A model generated the notes under the pieces. The model saw only the letters and a list, made by a program, of their open reading frames with translations, was not told the DNA's origin and ran no database searches. Both the position numbers and the translations under genes were made by a program. Positions 17,991 to 26,560 of a stretch of DNA of 64,000 bases are shown here, one piece after another. Source of the stretch: Prevotella sp. (GTDB lineage Bacteria; Bacteroidota; Bacteroidia; Bacteroidales; Bacteroidaceae). The first letter of the stretch is position 1; each line of letters starts with the position of its first letter. The stretch spans positions 41,472 to 105,471 of the forward strand of contig JAFSYY010000054.1 of NCBI GenBank assembly GCA_017455845.1, in the 5' to 3' direction.

Positions 17991-18719
17991 TTATTCCTCA
18001 GGCTTCATGTTCGTATACACGGTCTGCACGTCGTCGAAATCCTCAAGACGCTCCACCATCTTGTCGATAGCCTCGCGCTGCTCGGGTGTCACGTCCTTCA
18101 GGTCGTTGGGGATGCGGGTGAACTCAGCACCCGTCACCTCGTAGCCCTCGACCTCCAGGTGCTTCTGGATGGCACTGAACGACGAGGGATCGCCATAGAT
18201 GGTGATTTCACCTGTCTCTTCGTCCTCGTCGAACTCGTCTTCCACACCATAGTCAATCAGGTCGAGAATCATCTCGTCCATATCCACACCATCCTTCTTC
18301 TTGAACGTGAAGACAGCCTTGTGGTCGAACAGGAACGACAGCGATCCCTGAGTACCCAGGTTACCGTTGAACTTGTTAAACACACTACGCACATCGCCCA
18401 CGGTACGGGTAGTATTGTCGGTCAGTGTCTCAACAAAGATGGCTACGCCATGAGGACCATATCCCTCGTAGTTCACCTCCTTGTAGTCGCTCTGATCCTT
18501 ACCCATAGCGTTCTTGATGGCACGCTCGATGTTGTCCTTCGGCATATTCTCGCGCTTGGCGTTGGCGATACATGCACGGAGTGCAGGGTTCATGTCGGGC
18601 TCAGGACCGCCAGCCTTCACGGCGATGGCGATCTGCTTGCCAATCTTTGTAAATGTCTTGGCCATGTGGCCCCATCTCTTCAGTTTCGTAGCCTTACGAT
18701 ATTCAAATGCTCTTCCCAT
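17991..18719 (-). CDS. yebC: YebC/PmpR/TACO1 family protein
   Basis: A 242-residue conserved cytoplasmic protein, historically called a transcriptional regulator; more recent work on the family links it to translation of difficult proline-containing sequences. The family signature is complete: MGRAFEYRKATKLKRW at the N-terminus, GPEPDMNPALRACIANAKRENMPKDNIERAIKNA (written here as one segment only to locate it: residues 38-71) and YEGYGPHGVAIFVE (near residue 84). The C-terminus is acidic. It lies directly upstream of nothing on its strand except menE in convergence, and 35 bp downstream of pheT with a repeat-filled gap. Confidence 0.95.
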   Translation of the reverse strand: MGRAFEYRKATKLKRWGHMAKTFTKIGKQIAIAVKAGGPEPDMNPALRACIANAKRENMPKDNIERAIKNAMGKDQSDYKEVNYEGYGPHGVAIFVETLTDNTTRTVGDVRSVFNKFNGNLGTQGSLSFLFDHKAVFTFKKKDGVDMDEMILDLIDYGVEDEFDEDEETGEITIYGDPSSFSAIQKHLEVEGYEVTGAEFTRIPNDLKDVTPEQREAIDKMVERLEDFDDVQTVYTNMKPEE

Positions 18720-18721
18720 AT

Positions 18722-18757
18722 TTTAATTCATAATTAATAATTCATAATTCATAATTA
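18722..18757 (-). repeat. AATTCATAATT microrepeat between pheT and yebC
   Basis: The entire gap is made of AATTCATAATT-type units. Confidence 0.7.
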
Positions 18758-21237
18758 TCTCAATTCTGCGTTGAGTTGCTTCTTCAGGTTGGCAATCAGT
18801 TTCTGCATGATGGCATCAATCTGCTTGTCGTTCATCGTCTTCTCTGTATCCTGGAGAATGAAGTTCACGGCGTATGACTTCTTGCCGGCAGGCAGGTTCT
18901 TGCCTTCATAGACGTCGAAGAGTTCCACCTTCTTCAGGAGTTTCTTCTCGCTCTGACGGGCAATCTGCTCAATCTGTGCAAACTCTACGGCGTTGTCCAC
19001 CAGCAGAGCCAGGTCGCGACTTACGGCAGGATGCTTAGAGATCTCAGTGAAAGTCACCTCGTTCTTCTTCGTGGCCTTCATCAGTTGGGTCCAGTTCAGT
19101 TCAGCGAAGTAGACAGGCTGCTGCAGGTCGAACTGCTTGAGGAGTTTCTTCGAGAGGATACCCATCTCTATGAGTTTCTTGCCACCACGGTTCTCAATCA
19201 CCACACCGGCAGAGAAATCAGGATTCTCGGACTTCTTCTGCACAAGTGCGCCCTGCTTCATGCCGATACGGTTTAGGATATTCTGCACGTGGGCCGCAAG
19301 TTCATAGTAAGTGGTGTCCTCGTTGGGATGTGCCCATGAGCCCTCAACGCGCTTTCCTGTCACCCAGATACCCATGTAGTTCTCTTCCTTATAGACCTGC
19401 ATGGGGTTCTCAGGATTCTCCTTCTCAGGGTCGAAGAAGTAGCAGTTACCAAACTCGAAGAACTTCAGGTTGGCATTCTTACGCTTCACGTTGTGCTCGA
19501 TGCTCTCCAGACCACCATAGAGCAGCGTCTGTCGCATCACGCCGAGGTCGGAAGACAGCGGGTTCATAATCTTCACAAGTGAAGAGTGAAGAGTGAAGAG
19601 TTTGCTTCCGCACCATTGTCTTCCTTCTTATAGTATGCAACCTTCGTCAGCGAGTTATTCAGGATTTCGTTGAAACCGGCACCAACCAACTGCTCAGAAA
19701 CGAGGTTCTGCAACTTGTGCTTGCGGTCCTCGTCGGCCTTGATGACCAGACTCGACTTCAACTGAGTGGGAATCTCCACGTTGTTATAGCCATAGATGCG
19801 CAGGATGTCCTCCACCACATCGCAAGGACGAGTCACATCCACACGATAGGCAGGTATCTCGAGTTTCAAACCCTCAGCAGTCTCGCTGAGCACCTTCATC
19901 TCCAGCGTCTCGCAGATATTCTTAATCGTCTCTACGGGGATGTCCTTACCCACGAGGTTATGTACATAACTGTACTTCAGGTCCACCACGGCGTTCTCCA
20001 TCTTCTCAGGATAAACGTCGCAGATTTCCATTGACACCTTACCGCCAGCCAACTCCTTGCAGAGCAATGCAGCCTGCTTCAGGGCATAGATCACGCCGTT
20101 GGGGTCGATGCCACGCTCGAAACGGAACGAGGCGTCGGTAGAGAGGCCATGACGACGGGCCGACTTACGAATCCATGTGGGATGGAAGTAGGCACTCTCG
20201 AGCACCACGTTCTTGGTTGTCTCGTAGGTACCACTACCCTTACCGCCAAACACGCCGGCGATACACATAGGATCCTCGGCGTTGCAGATAGCCAGGTCGC
20301 GGTCGGAGAGTTTGTGCTCCTCACCGTCGAGCGTCACAAAGGGTGTGCCCTCAGGCATGGTCTTCACTACAATCTGGTGCCCCTTCACCATATCAGCATC
20401 GAAGGTGTGCAGAGGCTGCCCGTAGGCCATCATCACATAGTTGGTGATGTCCACGATGTTATTGATAGGACGCAGACCGATGGTGGTCAACTTATTTTTC
20501 AGCCAGTCGGGCGACTCCTTCACCTCGCAACCCGTGATGCTCACGCAGGCATAGCGCTTGCAGGCCTCAGTATTCTCAATCTTCACCTCGATGGGCAGGT
20601 CGTGATTGTCCACAGCGAAAGCCTCATCAGATGGACGGTGCAGCGAGGTCTCATAGCCGTTCTGCTTCAGCCAGGCATAGAGGTCGCGAGCCACGCCCCA
20701 GTGAGAGAGGGCATCGGCACGGTTGGCAGTGATATCCACCTCGATGAGCCAGTCGCTCTCCAGGTTATAGAACTCGGCAGCCGGCGTACCTACCACTGCT
20801 TCCTCGGGCAGCACAATGATGCCATCATGACTGGTTCCGATGCCTATCTCATCCTCGGCACAAATCATGCCGCAGGATTCGACGCCGCGCAGTTTCGACT
20901 TTTTGATCACAAATTCCTTGTCACCATCGTAGAGCACGCACCCCAGGTCGGCCACGATAACTTTCTGGCCAGCAGCCACATTGGGAGCGCCACACACAAT
21001 CTGTGAGGGTTCGCCCTTGCCCAGGTCAACAGTCGTTACGTGCAAGTGATCAGAGTTGGGATGCACTTCGCAAGTGAGCACCTTGCCCACATAGAGTCCT
21101 TTCAGTCCACCACGTATGGACTGTACTTCTTCCAGAGCGTCAACTTCGAGTCCCGTAGAGGTCAGTGCATCGCATACCTGCTGCGGCGTCAGGTCGAAAT
21201 CAACGTATTCTTTCAGCCATTTATAAGAAATATTCAT
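18755..21237 (-). pseudogene. pheT: Phenylalanyl-tRNA synthetase beta subunit, frameshifted as read
   Basis: Beta subunit of Phe-tRNA synthetase, needed for tRNA recognition and Phe-tRNA editing. The first part (19573-21237, 554 codons) carries the start MNISYKWLKEYVDFDL, the EMAP-like tRNA-binding domain (GLYVGKVLTCEVHPNSDHL, near residue 48), the B3/B4 editing region and the B5 domain. It ends abnormally with NSSLFTLHL-stop. The rest (18755-19576, MNPLSSDLGVMRQTLLYGGLESI and on, through the FDX-ACB anticodon-binding domain to the end) is intact in another frame. The break lies in three copies of a 7-bp unit (TCTTCAC on the coding strand). One more copy, or two fewer, would restore a single reading frame of about 829 codons, near the usual length. 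A single-copy essential gene would not be expected to be broken. Promoter at 21272-21303. Confidence 0.85.
19579..19599 (-). repeat. Three 7-bp units at the pheT frameshift
   Basis: GTGAAGA (plus strand) repeats exactly three times. The unit length is not a multiple of three, so a change in copy number changes the reading frame of pheT. Confidence 0.9.
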
Positions 21238-21271
21238 TCCTAAAACAATTGTTTAAATTCGAATTCGGGTG

Positions 21272-21303
21272 CAAAGTTACAATTTTTTAATCACCCCTGC
21301 AAA
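21272..21303 (-). promoter_or_regulatory. Promoter for pheT
   Basis: On the minus strand, TTTG (21300-21303) and TAACTTTG (21272-21279) are 20 bp apart, a full Bacteroidota consensus. The leader to pheT is about 30 nt. Confidence 0.8.
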
Positions 21304-21310
21304 TAATCGC

Positions 21311-21350
21311 AAAAAAATCTGATTAACCTTTGCGGAAAATCAGATTTTTT
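21311..21350 (-). terminator. Terminator of the aromatic operon after tyrA
   Basis: AATCTGATT pairs with AATCAGATT around a 13-nt loop, flanked by A and T tracts on both sides, so it could work in both directions. It sits 4 bp after the tyrA stop, just upstream of the pheT promoter. Confidence 0.8.
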
Positions 21351-21353
21351 ACT

Positions 21354-22148
21354 TTATTGCTTTATCTCTATGTCGCGCCGCACGTTATCACGAATCTTTG
21401 TGAGGTATTTTTTCATGCCATCGCCATCCTTCTGGTCGATGATCTCGAGCAGTTCCTTGAGTTCCGTCCTAATCTGCGAGACCTGATCGTGGGTGTAGGG
21501 GTTGAAAAGGATTTCCTGCAGGAGGTAGTCATCCTCGTTAAGCACGCCCTTGGCAATGCGCATGTGACGTTTGAAGGTGGTGCCCGGCGCATCCTGATGC
21601 TTCATGACGGCAGCAAAGACAAAAGTGCTGACAAAGGGAATACTGAGCGAATAGGCCACCGTCTTGTCATGTTCCTCGAAGGTGTACTCATAGATATTGA
21701 GTCCCAAGCGTTGGTAAAGATCCTTGAAGAAGATACGCCCCATATAGTCACCCTCGCTGATGATGATGGCATTTTCCTCGGACAGTTGCTGGAGGTTGGC
21801 GAACGTAGGGCCGAACATGGGGTGTGTAGAGACGTAGCGCATGTCCGCCTGCTCGTAAAACTCCTTCAGGTCGGTCTTCACGCTGGCAATATCACTGATG
21901 ATGCACTCCTTTGGCAGGAAGGGTATCACCTCCTTGAACACCGGGATGGTGTATTTCAGAGTGACGGCATTGATAAGCAGTTCTGGCGCGAAGGCCTTAA
22001 TCTCTTCGTAGGTAGTGAAGCGCTGGCAGTTATAGGTGAAGCGCATGCGTTTGGCATCGCGATCGAAGACGGCCACCTCGTGGTCGAAACTCAGCAGGTC
22101 GATGAAGAAACTGCCCATCTTACCTGCTCCCATGACTAATATTTTCAT
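21354..22148 (-). CDS. tyrA: Prephenate dehydrogenase
   Basis: Oxidative decarboxylation of prephenate to 4-hydroxyphenylpyruvate, the tyrosine branch. The 264 residues begin with a Rossmann NAD(P)-binding motif MGAGKMGSFF (residues 6-15) and FDRDAKR as the second strand acid. STHPMFGPTFANLQ (near residue 95) is the conserved substrate-binding His region of this family. No ACT domain is present. Last gene of the pheA-aminotransferase-DAHP synthase/chorismate mutase-tyrA unit; the operon terminator follows at once. Regulation would be by the Phe/Tyr attenuator at 25344-25497. Confidence 0.92.
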   Translation of the reverse strand: MKILVMGAGKMGSFFIDLLSFDHEVAVFDRDAKRMRFTYNCQRFTTYEEIKAFAPELLINAVTLKYTIPVFKEVIPFLPKECIISDIASVKTDLKEFYEQADMRYVSTHPMFGPTFANLQQLSEENAIIISEGDYMGRIFFKDLYQRLGLNIYEYTFEEHDKTVAYSLSIPFVSTFVFAAVMKHQDAPGTTFKRHMRIAKGVLNEDDYLLQEILFNPYTHDQVSQIRTELKELLEIIDQKDGDGMKKYLTKIRDNVRRDIEIKQ

Positions 22149-22187
22149 TTCTTATTACTCATTTTTTTATTCCTCATTTCTCATTCC

Positions 22188-23252
22188 TCATGTATTAATA
22201 ATCTCTATCTGCTGCCTGACGCTCTCCTCATGGATGCTCTCGAAGACCTTGGCCACGAAATCGGGAGCCATACCGCAGAGCGTGCCCTGCACGCCGCGCT
22301 TGTTCAAGATCTCATTGTAGCGCGAGGCCTGCAGCACAGTCATGTTGTGTTCCTTCTTGTAATGGCCAATCTCACGGCACACACGCATGCGCTTAGCCAG
22401 GATGTCCATAATCTGGTTGTCCAGTTCGTCAATCTGCTTACGCATCTGCGTGAGGCCTTCGGCAGTTGTGTGTTCGTCGCGGATGATGAGTAGCGAGAGG
22501 ATATAGTCGAGCACGTCGGGCGTGACCTGCTGCTTGGCGTCGCTCCACGCCTTGTCTGGGTCGCAGTGGCTCTCTACAATAAGGCCATCGAAGCCCAGGT
22601 CCATAGCCTGCTGGCATAGTGGAGCGATGAGTTCGCGGCGACCACCGATGTGGCTGGGGTCGCTAATGATAGGCAGGTCGGGTATGCGACGGTGCAGTTC
22701 GATGGGAATCTGCCACATGGGGTTGTTGCGGTAAATCTTCTGCTCATACGAGGAGAAACCGCGATGGATGGCAGCCAGACGTTTCACGCCAGCCTGGTTG
22801 AGGCGTTCCAGGGCACCAATCCACAGTTCCAGGTCAGGATTCACGGGATTCTTCACAAACACGGGGGCATCGACACCCTTCAGAGCATCTGCCAAGGCCT
22901 GCATGGCAAAGGGGTTGGCACTTGTACGTGCACCAATCCAGAGGATGTCGATGCCGTATTTCAGAGCCAGTTCCACATGCTCTGGCGTTGCCACCTCGGT
23001 GGCAACATTCATGCCTGTTTCCTGTTTCACGCGCTGCATCCAGGGCAGGGCTTTTTCGCCGTTGCCCTCAAAGCCACCGGGCTTGGTGCGCGGCTTCCAC
23101 ACACCGGCACGGAAGTTATGGCAGCCTTTCATGGCCAACTGTGTAGCGGTTTCCATCACCTGCTCCTCGGTCTCGGCACTGCACGGGCCTGCAATCACAA
23201 AGGGGCGTTCGTTGTCACTCGGAAGATTCAGTTTTTCTAATTCCAGTTCCAT
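22188..23252 (-). CDS. Bifunctional DAHP synthase / chorismate mutase
   Basis: The N-terminal domain (residues 1-255) is a class I beta DAHP synthase, the first step of the shikimate pathway: FVIAGPCSAETEEQ (near residue 18), GVWKPRTKPGGFEG (near residue 50) and ISDPSHIGGRREL (metal-binding region, near residue 195). The C-terminal domain (265-354) is an AroQ-type chorismate mutase helical domain: MRKQIDELDNQIMDILAKR with the catalytic Arg/Lys pattern. The fusion is typical of Bacteroidota and lets chorismate mutase and prephenate control the entry step. A 40-bp repeat-like gap follows to tyrA. The order with pheA and tyrA makes the aromatic role certain. Confidence 0.93.
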   Translation of the reverse strand: MELELEKLNLPSDNERPFVIAGPCSAETEEQVMETATQLAMKGCHNFRAGVWKPRTKPGGFEGNGEKALPWMQRVKQETGMNVATEVATPEHVELALKYGIDILWIGARTSANPFAMQALADALKGVDAPVFVKNPVNPDLELWIGALERLNQAGVKRLAAIHRGFSSYEQKIYRNNPMWQIPIELHRRIPDLPIISDPSHIGGRRELIAPLCQQAMDLGFDGLIVESHCDPDKAWSDAKQQVTPDVLDYILSLLIIRDEHTTAEGLTQMRKQIDELDNQIMDILAKRMRVCREIGHYKKEHNMTVLQASRYNEILNKRGVQGTLCGMAPDFVAKVFESIHEESVRQQIEIINT

Positions 23253-23292
23253 ACTATTATTTTCGATTTACTTATTTTCGATTTACGATTTA

Positions 23293-24456
23293 TTACCATT
23301 GTAATGCTTTGATGCGCTCTAACGCCTGCTTAATTTTTTCCTCCTTGGCGCAGAGCGAGATGCGGATATAGCGCTCGCCATTGCTGCCGAAGATGAAGCC
23401 CGGAGTGATGAAGACGCGGGCTTCATGGAGCACACGCTCCGTCAGGTCCTCTACGTTTTGGATGCTCTCAGGAATCCTGCCCCAGAGGAACATGCCCACC
23501 TGCTGCTTATCGAACGTGCAGCCTAAGACATCCATAATCTTCTCGGCCCACTGACGGCGACGGGCGTAGGTCTCAATATTAAACTCACGATGCCAGGCCT
23601 CATCATTCTTGTAAGCCTCGGCAGCAGCAAGTTGGATGCCTCGGAACGTGCCGCTCTCGATGTTCGACTGAACCTTCAATATCCATTGGATAAACTGCGC
23701 ATTCGAGGCGCACAGACCCACGCGCCAGCCTGGCATGTTATGGCTCTTCGACATCGAATTGAACTCAATGCAGCAGTCCTTGGCACCTGGCACCTGCAGA
23801 ATGCTGAGATGCTCATTGCTCAGGATGAAACTATAGGGGTTGTCGTTCACCACCACGATGTCATGCTCACGGGCAAAACGCACCAAGCGTTCGTAGGTCT
23901 CCATACGGGCACGGCCTCCTGTCGGCATATTGGGATAGTTGGTCCACATCAACTTTACTCGCGACAGGTCCATCTTCTCCAATTCATCGAAATCGGGTTG
24001 CCAACCGTTATCCTCACGCAAGTCATAGTTCACGATCTTGGCACCCAGTATCTTACTTAGCGACGTATAGGTAGGATAGCCGGGATTAGGCACCAATACC
24101 TCATCGCCAGGGTTCACGAAGGCCAGCGTTACATGCAGGATGCCCTCTTTCGAGCCAATCAAAGGCAGCACCTCGCTCTTGGCATCAAGGTCAACGTCAT
24201 ACCAACGCTTGTAAAAACCTGCCATCGCCTCGCGTATTTCCGGCGTGCCCTGTGTAGGCTGATAGCCGTGGGCATTGGGCTGGCGGGCCACCTCACACAG
24301 TTTATCGATGGTTTGCTGCGAAGGTGGCATATCCGGACTTCCGATGGCCAACGAGATAATATCCTTGCCCTCGGCATTGAGTTGCGCCACTTCCTTCAGT
24401 TTTCTACTGAAATAATACTCCTGTACTAAACTTAATCTTCCTGCTGGTTGTATCAT
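23293..24456 (-). CDS. Class I/II pyridoxal-phosphate aminotransferase, probably aromatic
   Basis: A 387-residue fold-type I aminotransferase. Visible: AIGSPDMPPS at the N-terminus, GSKEGILHVTLAFVNPGDEVLVPNPGYPTY (segment near residue 101-130, split here only for location), the PLP-lysine motif SMSKSHNMPGWR (Lys near residue 237), and a C-terminal ARG-type carboxylate site near residue 364 (RYIRISL). Its place between pheA and the DAHP synthase/chorismate mutase gene suggests it transaminates phenylpyruvate and hydroxyphenylpyruvate to Phe and Tyr; sequence alone does not exclude other amino acids such as aspartate or LL-diaminopimelate. Confidence 0.85.
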   Translation of the reverse strand: MIQPAGRLSLVQEYYFSRKLKEVAQLNAEGKDIISLAIGSPDMPPSQQTIDKLCEVARQPNAHGYQPTQGTPEIREAMAGFYKRWYDVDLDAKSEVLPLIGSKEGILHVTLAFVNPGDEVLVPNPGYPTYTSLSKILGAKIVNYDLREDNGWQPDFDELEKMDLSRVKLMWTNYPNMPTGGRARMETYERLVRFAREHDIVVVNDNPYSFILSNEHLSILQVPGAKDCCIEFNSMSKSHNMPGWRVGLCASNAQFIQWILKVQSNIESGTFRGIQLAAAEAYKNDEAWHREFNIETYARRRQWAEKIMDVLGCTFDKQQVGMFLWGRIPESIQNVEDLTERVLHEARVFITPGFIFGSNGERYIRISLCAKEEKIKQALERIKALQW

Positions 24457-24476
24457 AATTCTTCAATTTTCAATTC

Positions 24477-25307
24477 TCAAATCGCCTTGTATTCTCCTAA
24501 GATTTTCAAATCACGTGTCAACGGGATAATCGCATCCACCGCCTGACGATAGCGGGTCAGATTGCTATAGGTCACATCAACATAGAACAGATATTCCCAC
24601 TCACGACCAATGATAGGCAACGACTGAATCTTGGTCAGGTTGATCTTATAGAACGACAGGATGGCGAGCACAGCCGAGAGCGACCCCTCCTCATGAGGAA
24701 GCGAAAAGACGATGCTCGACTTGTTGGTCTCTATGAGCGGACGCAACAGGTCTGCCTTCTGAGGAGCCGAACAGACGAGAAAGCGGGTGTAGTTGTGCTT
24801 GTTGTCCTCGATGCCGTCCTCCAGCACCTTCAGCCCGTAGAGCCGCGCTGCCTCTGCATGGCAGATGGCCGCCCATCCCTTATGCTGCCCTTCGGCAATC
24901 ATCTTGGCAGAGCCGGCGGTATCATCGGCTTCCACGATACGCAGGTTGGAATGATGCTCCAGATAGTGACGTGTCTGCATCAGAGCCACAGGGTGCGAGT
25001 GTACCTCGGTTATCGTGCTCCAGTCATCCTCTGGCAAACAGCAGATGCAGTGCGTGATATGCAGTTTATGCTCACCAACCACTGTCGTGCCACTATCACG
25101 CAACAACTCGTAGTTATGCAGCAGCGAACCGGCAATAGTATTCTCGATGGCCGCCATCCCAATGATGGTTGGGTCCTTGCTCATGCTCTCATACACCTGT
25201 TCAAAGGTGCTGCAGCAGATGAGTTGCAGTTGTTCGCCCTCAAAATACTGATGGGCAGCAATGTCGTGGAACGACCCTATTTCTCCCTGTATGGCTATTC
25301 TCTTCAT
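24477..25307 (-). CDS. pheA: Prephenate dehydratase
   Basis: Converts prephenate to phenylpyruvate. The 276-residue protein has a PDT domain starting IAIQGEIGSFHDIAA (residues 4-18) with the catalytic motif NYTRFLV (Thr-Arg-Phe, near residue 170), followed by an ACT regulatory domain (SIVFSLPHEEGSLSAVLAIL, near residue 195) with IQSLP in place of the common ESRP, which binds phenylalanine in relatives. It is the first structural gene of the aromatic operon, behind the leader peptide and attenuator. Confidence 0.94.
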   Translation of the reverse strand: MKRIAIQGEIGSFHDIAAHQYFEGEQLQLICCSTFEQVYESMSKDPTIIGMAAIENTIAGSLLHNYELLRDSGTTVVGEHKLHITHCICCLPEDDWSTITEVHSHPVALMQTRHYLEHHSNLRIVEADDTAGSAKMIAEGQHKGWAAICHAEAARLYGLKVLEDGIEDNKHNYTRFLVCSAPQKADLLRPLIETNKSSIVFSLPHEEGSLSAVLAILSFYKINLTKIQSLPIIGREWEYLFYVDVTYSNLTRYRQAVDAIIPLTRDLKILGEYKAI

Positions 25308-25343
25308 TTTTATATCTTAACTCTTAATTCTCAACTCTCAACT

Positions 25344-25384
25344 AAAAAAGCCCCACTTTCACCTTTCAGTGAAGCGGAGCCTTA
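25344..25384 (-). terminator. Attenuator terminator of the aromatic operon
   Basis: On the minus strand GCTCCGCTTCAC (5' arm, 25369-25380 region) pairs with GTGAAAGTGGGGC (25350-25362), followed by TTTTTT (25344-25349). CCGCTTCAC in the 5' arm is the exact complement of GTGAAGCGG at the end of the leader peptide gene (plus coordinates 25434-25442), forming the alternative antiterminator. Confidence 0.85.
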
Positions 25385-25419
25385 TCTCAATTTTCAATCT
25401 TCAATTTTCAATCTTCAAT
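25385..25419 (-). repeat. ATTGAAG/ATTGAAA microrepeat inside the attenuator
   Basis: AAATTGAAGATTGAAAATTGAAG-type units (minus strand) fill the stretch between leader peptide stop and terminator arm. Similar CTCAACTCTTAATT units lie between the T tract and pheA (25308-25343). Confidence 0.65.
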
Positions 25420-25497
25420 TTACTTACGACCAACCGCTTCACAATTGCTTGTAAAGTAAAAGTAATAGCCGTAAAAGTAAGCACTATGATTCAACAT
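25420..25497 (-). CDS. Phe/Tyr-rich leader peptide of the aromatic operon
   Basis: A 25-codon gene starting about 20 nt after the predicted transcription start. Codons 7-15 read YFYGYYFYF: five Tyr and three Phe in nine codons, the two end products of the operon. The end of the gene contains GTGAAGCGG, the complement of the terminator 5' arm. By analogy with known amino-acid attenuators, a ribosome stalled at the Tyr/Phe codons would leave this segment free to pair with the terminator arm and allow read-through into pheA; when Tyr and Phe are plentiful, the terminator would form. The design matches the leu leader at 47003-47068. Confidence 0.85.
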   Translation of the reverse strand: MLNHSAYFYGYYFYFTSNCEAVGRK

Positions 25498-25524
25498 TTG
25501 TTTAACTTTTTTGTTTATCGGGTG

Positions 25525-25556
25525 CAAAATTAACGTTTTTTCTCCGTTCCTGCAAA
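25525..25556 (-). promoter_or_regulatory. Promoter of the aromatic operon
   Basis: TTTG (25553-25556) and TAATTTTG (25525-25532) on the minus strand are separated by 20 bp. Confidence 0.82.
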
Positions 25557-25584
25557 TATTTTGAAAGAAATTTTCTGATTTTTC

Positions 25585-26463
25585 TTACAATCCGAGCGGA
25601 TTCATGTTGGAATAGGCACGTTTCACTGCCTGCTCCACACCTTCGGCTGAATAGTCGCCACTCACATCGGCCATCTCGCTGGGGTTCAGTTCCAGCACCT
25701 TCTGCATATCCTCCTCTGCTCCTTGCTTGTCGCCGCGGTCAAATCTGATCTTCCCGCGCTCGCGGTAAGCATCCAGTTGGAAGGGGTTCAGGTCTGTCAC
25801 CTTATTATATATATTAATAGCCTCATCGTCCAGACCCTTGGCATGAGCCACACGAGCCGCCATCAGCAGCACGTCTTCATGCTCGTCGGTATGCGCCAGC
25901 AGCCAGTCCACATCCTCCTGGGCACCGTTTATGTCGCCCATCTTCAGCAGTGTCCTGGCACGCAGCAGACGGGCATCGCCCAGTTGCTCGTTCAAGGTAA
26001 TGGCCTTCGTCAGACGTGCAACGCCATTGACCAGATCATCCTTGCCCAGCACGGCCTGCGCCATCAGATAATGAGCCATCGCATTATCGCCATCCAAGGC
26101 CAGTGCCTGTTCACACAGGCTCTGCATCTCGTCGTAGTCTTCCTGCATATAAGCCACATGAGCCGCCTGGAGCAGCACGCCCACATTGTCGGGCTGTGCA
26201 TCGGCCATCAACTTCAGTTCTGCCAATGCCTCATCCAAGCGGCCCAGCCGTATCAGCGTCTGCGACAGATAGTCGTGCACCTCCAGGTCATCCTGGATCT
26301 TCAGTGCCTCGCTAAAGCAGCGCTCCGCATAGTCAAACTGTCCGATGCGCATGGCTTTCACACCGTCGTATTTCAACAAGTCGAAGTTCTTCGCTTCGGC
26401 GTTTTTCTTCTCTTCTTCGGGCTTTTCCTCTTCCCCTCCGAAAAACGTTTTCCAAAATCCCAT
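25585..26463 (-). CDS. Tetratricopeptide-repeat protein
   Basis: A 292-residue protein with an acidic/Lys-rich N-terminal segment (EEEKPEEEKKN) and then about seven TPR-like helical pairs, e.g. GQFDYAERCFSEALKI (near residue 42), GRLDEALAELKLMADAQPDN (near residue 73) and GDKQGAEEDMQKVLELNPSE (near residue 252). No signal peptide or membrane segment, so probably a cytoplasmic scaffold. NIYNKV near residue 219 is encoded by a TATATATAATAAGGTG motif also found in two other genes. It has its own promoter (26487-26518). The partner is unknown. Confidence 0.8.
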   Translation of the reverse strand: MGFWKTFFGGEEEKPEEEKKNAEAKNFDLLKYDGVKAMRIGQFDYAERCFSEALKIQDDLEVHDYLSQTLIRLGRLDEALAELKLMADAQPDNVGVLLQAAHVAYMQEDYDEMQSLCEQALALDGDNAMAHYLMAQAVLGKDDLVNGVARLTKAITLNEQLGDARLLRARTLLKMGDINGAQEDVDWLLAHTDEHEDVLLMAARVAHAKGLDDEAINIYNKVTDLNPFQLDAYRERGKIRFDRGDKQGAEEDMQKVLELNPSEMADVSGDYSAEGVEQAVKRAYSNMNPLGL

Positions 26464-26486
26464 ACTATCTTGTATTTAGTTTGCTG

Positions 26487-26518
26487 CAAAGTTAGACAAT
26501 ATATTCGAGAATCCCAAA
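26487..26518 (-). promoter_or_regulatory. Promoter of the TPR gene
   Basis: TTTG (26515-26518) and TAACTTTG (26487-26494) on the minus strand, 20 bp apart. The leader is about 17 nt. Confidence 0.8.
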
Positions 26519-26560
26519 TTTTTTCCGTCCTAAACACACGATATTTTTAAAAAAAATGAA

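Noticed and set aside
20149-21006. 285-codon plus-strand frame opposite pheT; similar frames opposite menD (12535-13329) and fabD (8107-9000).
   Set aside because: Antisense shadows of well-recognised genes, without motifs.
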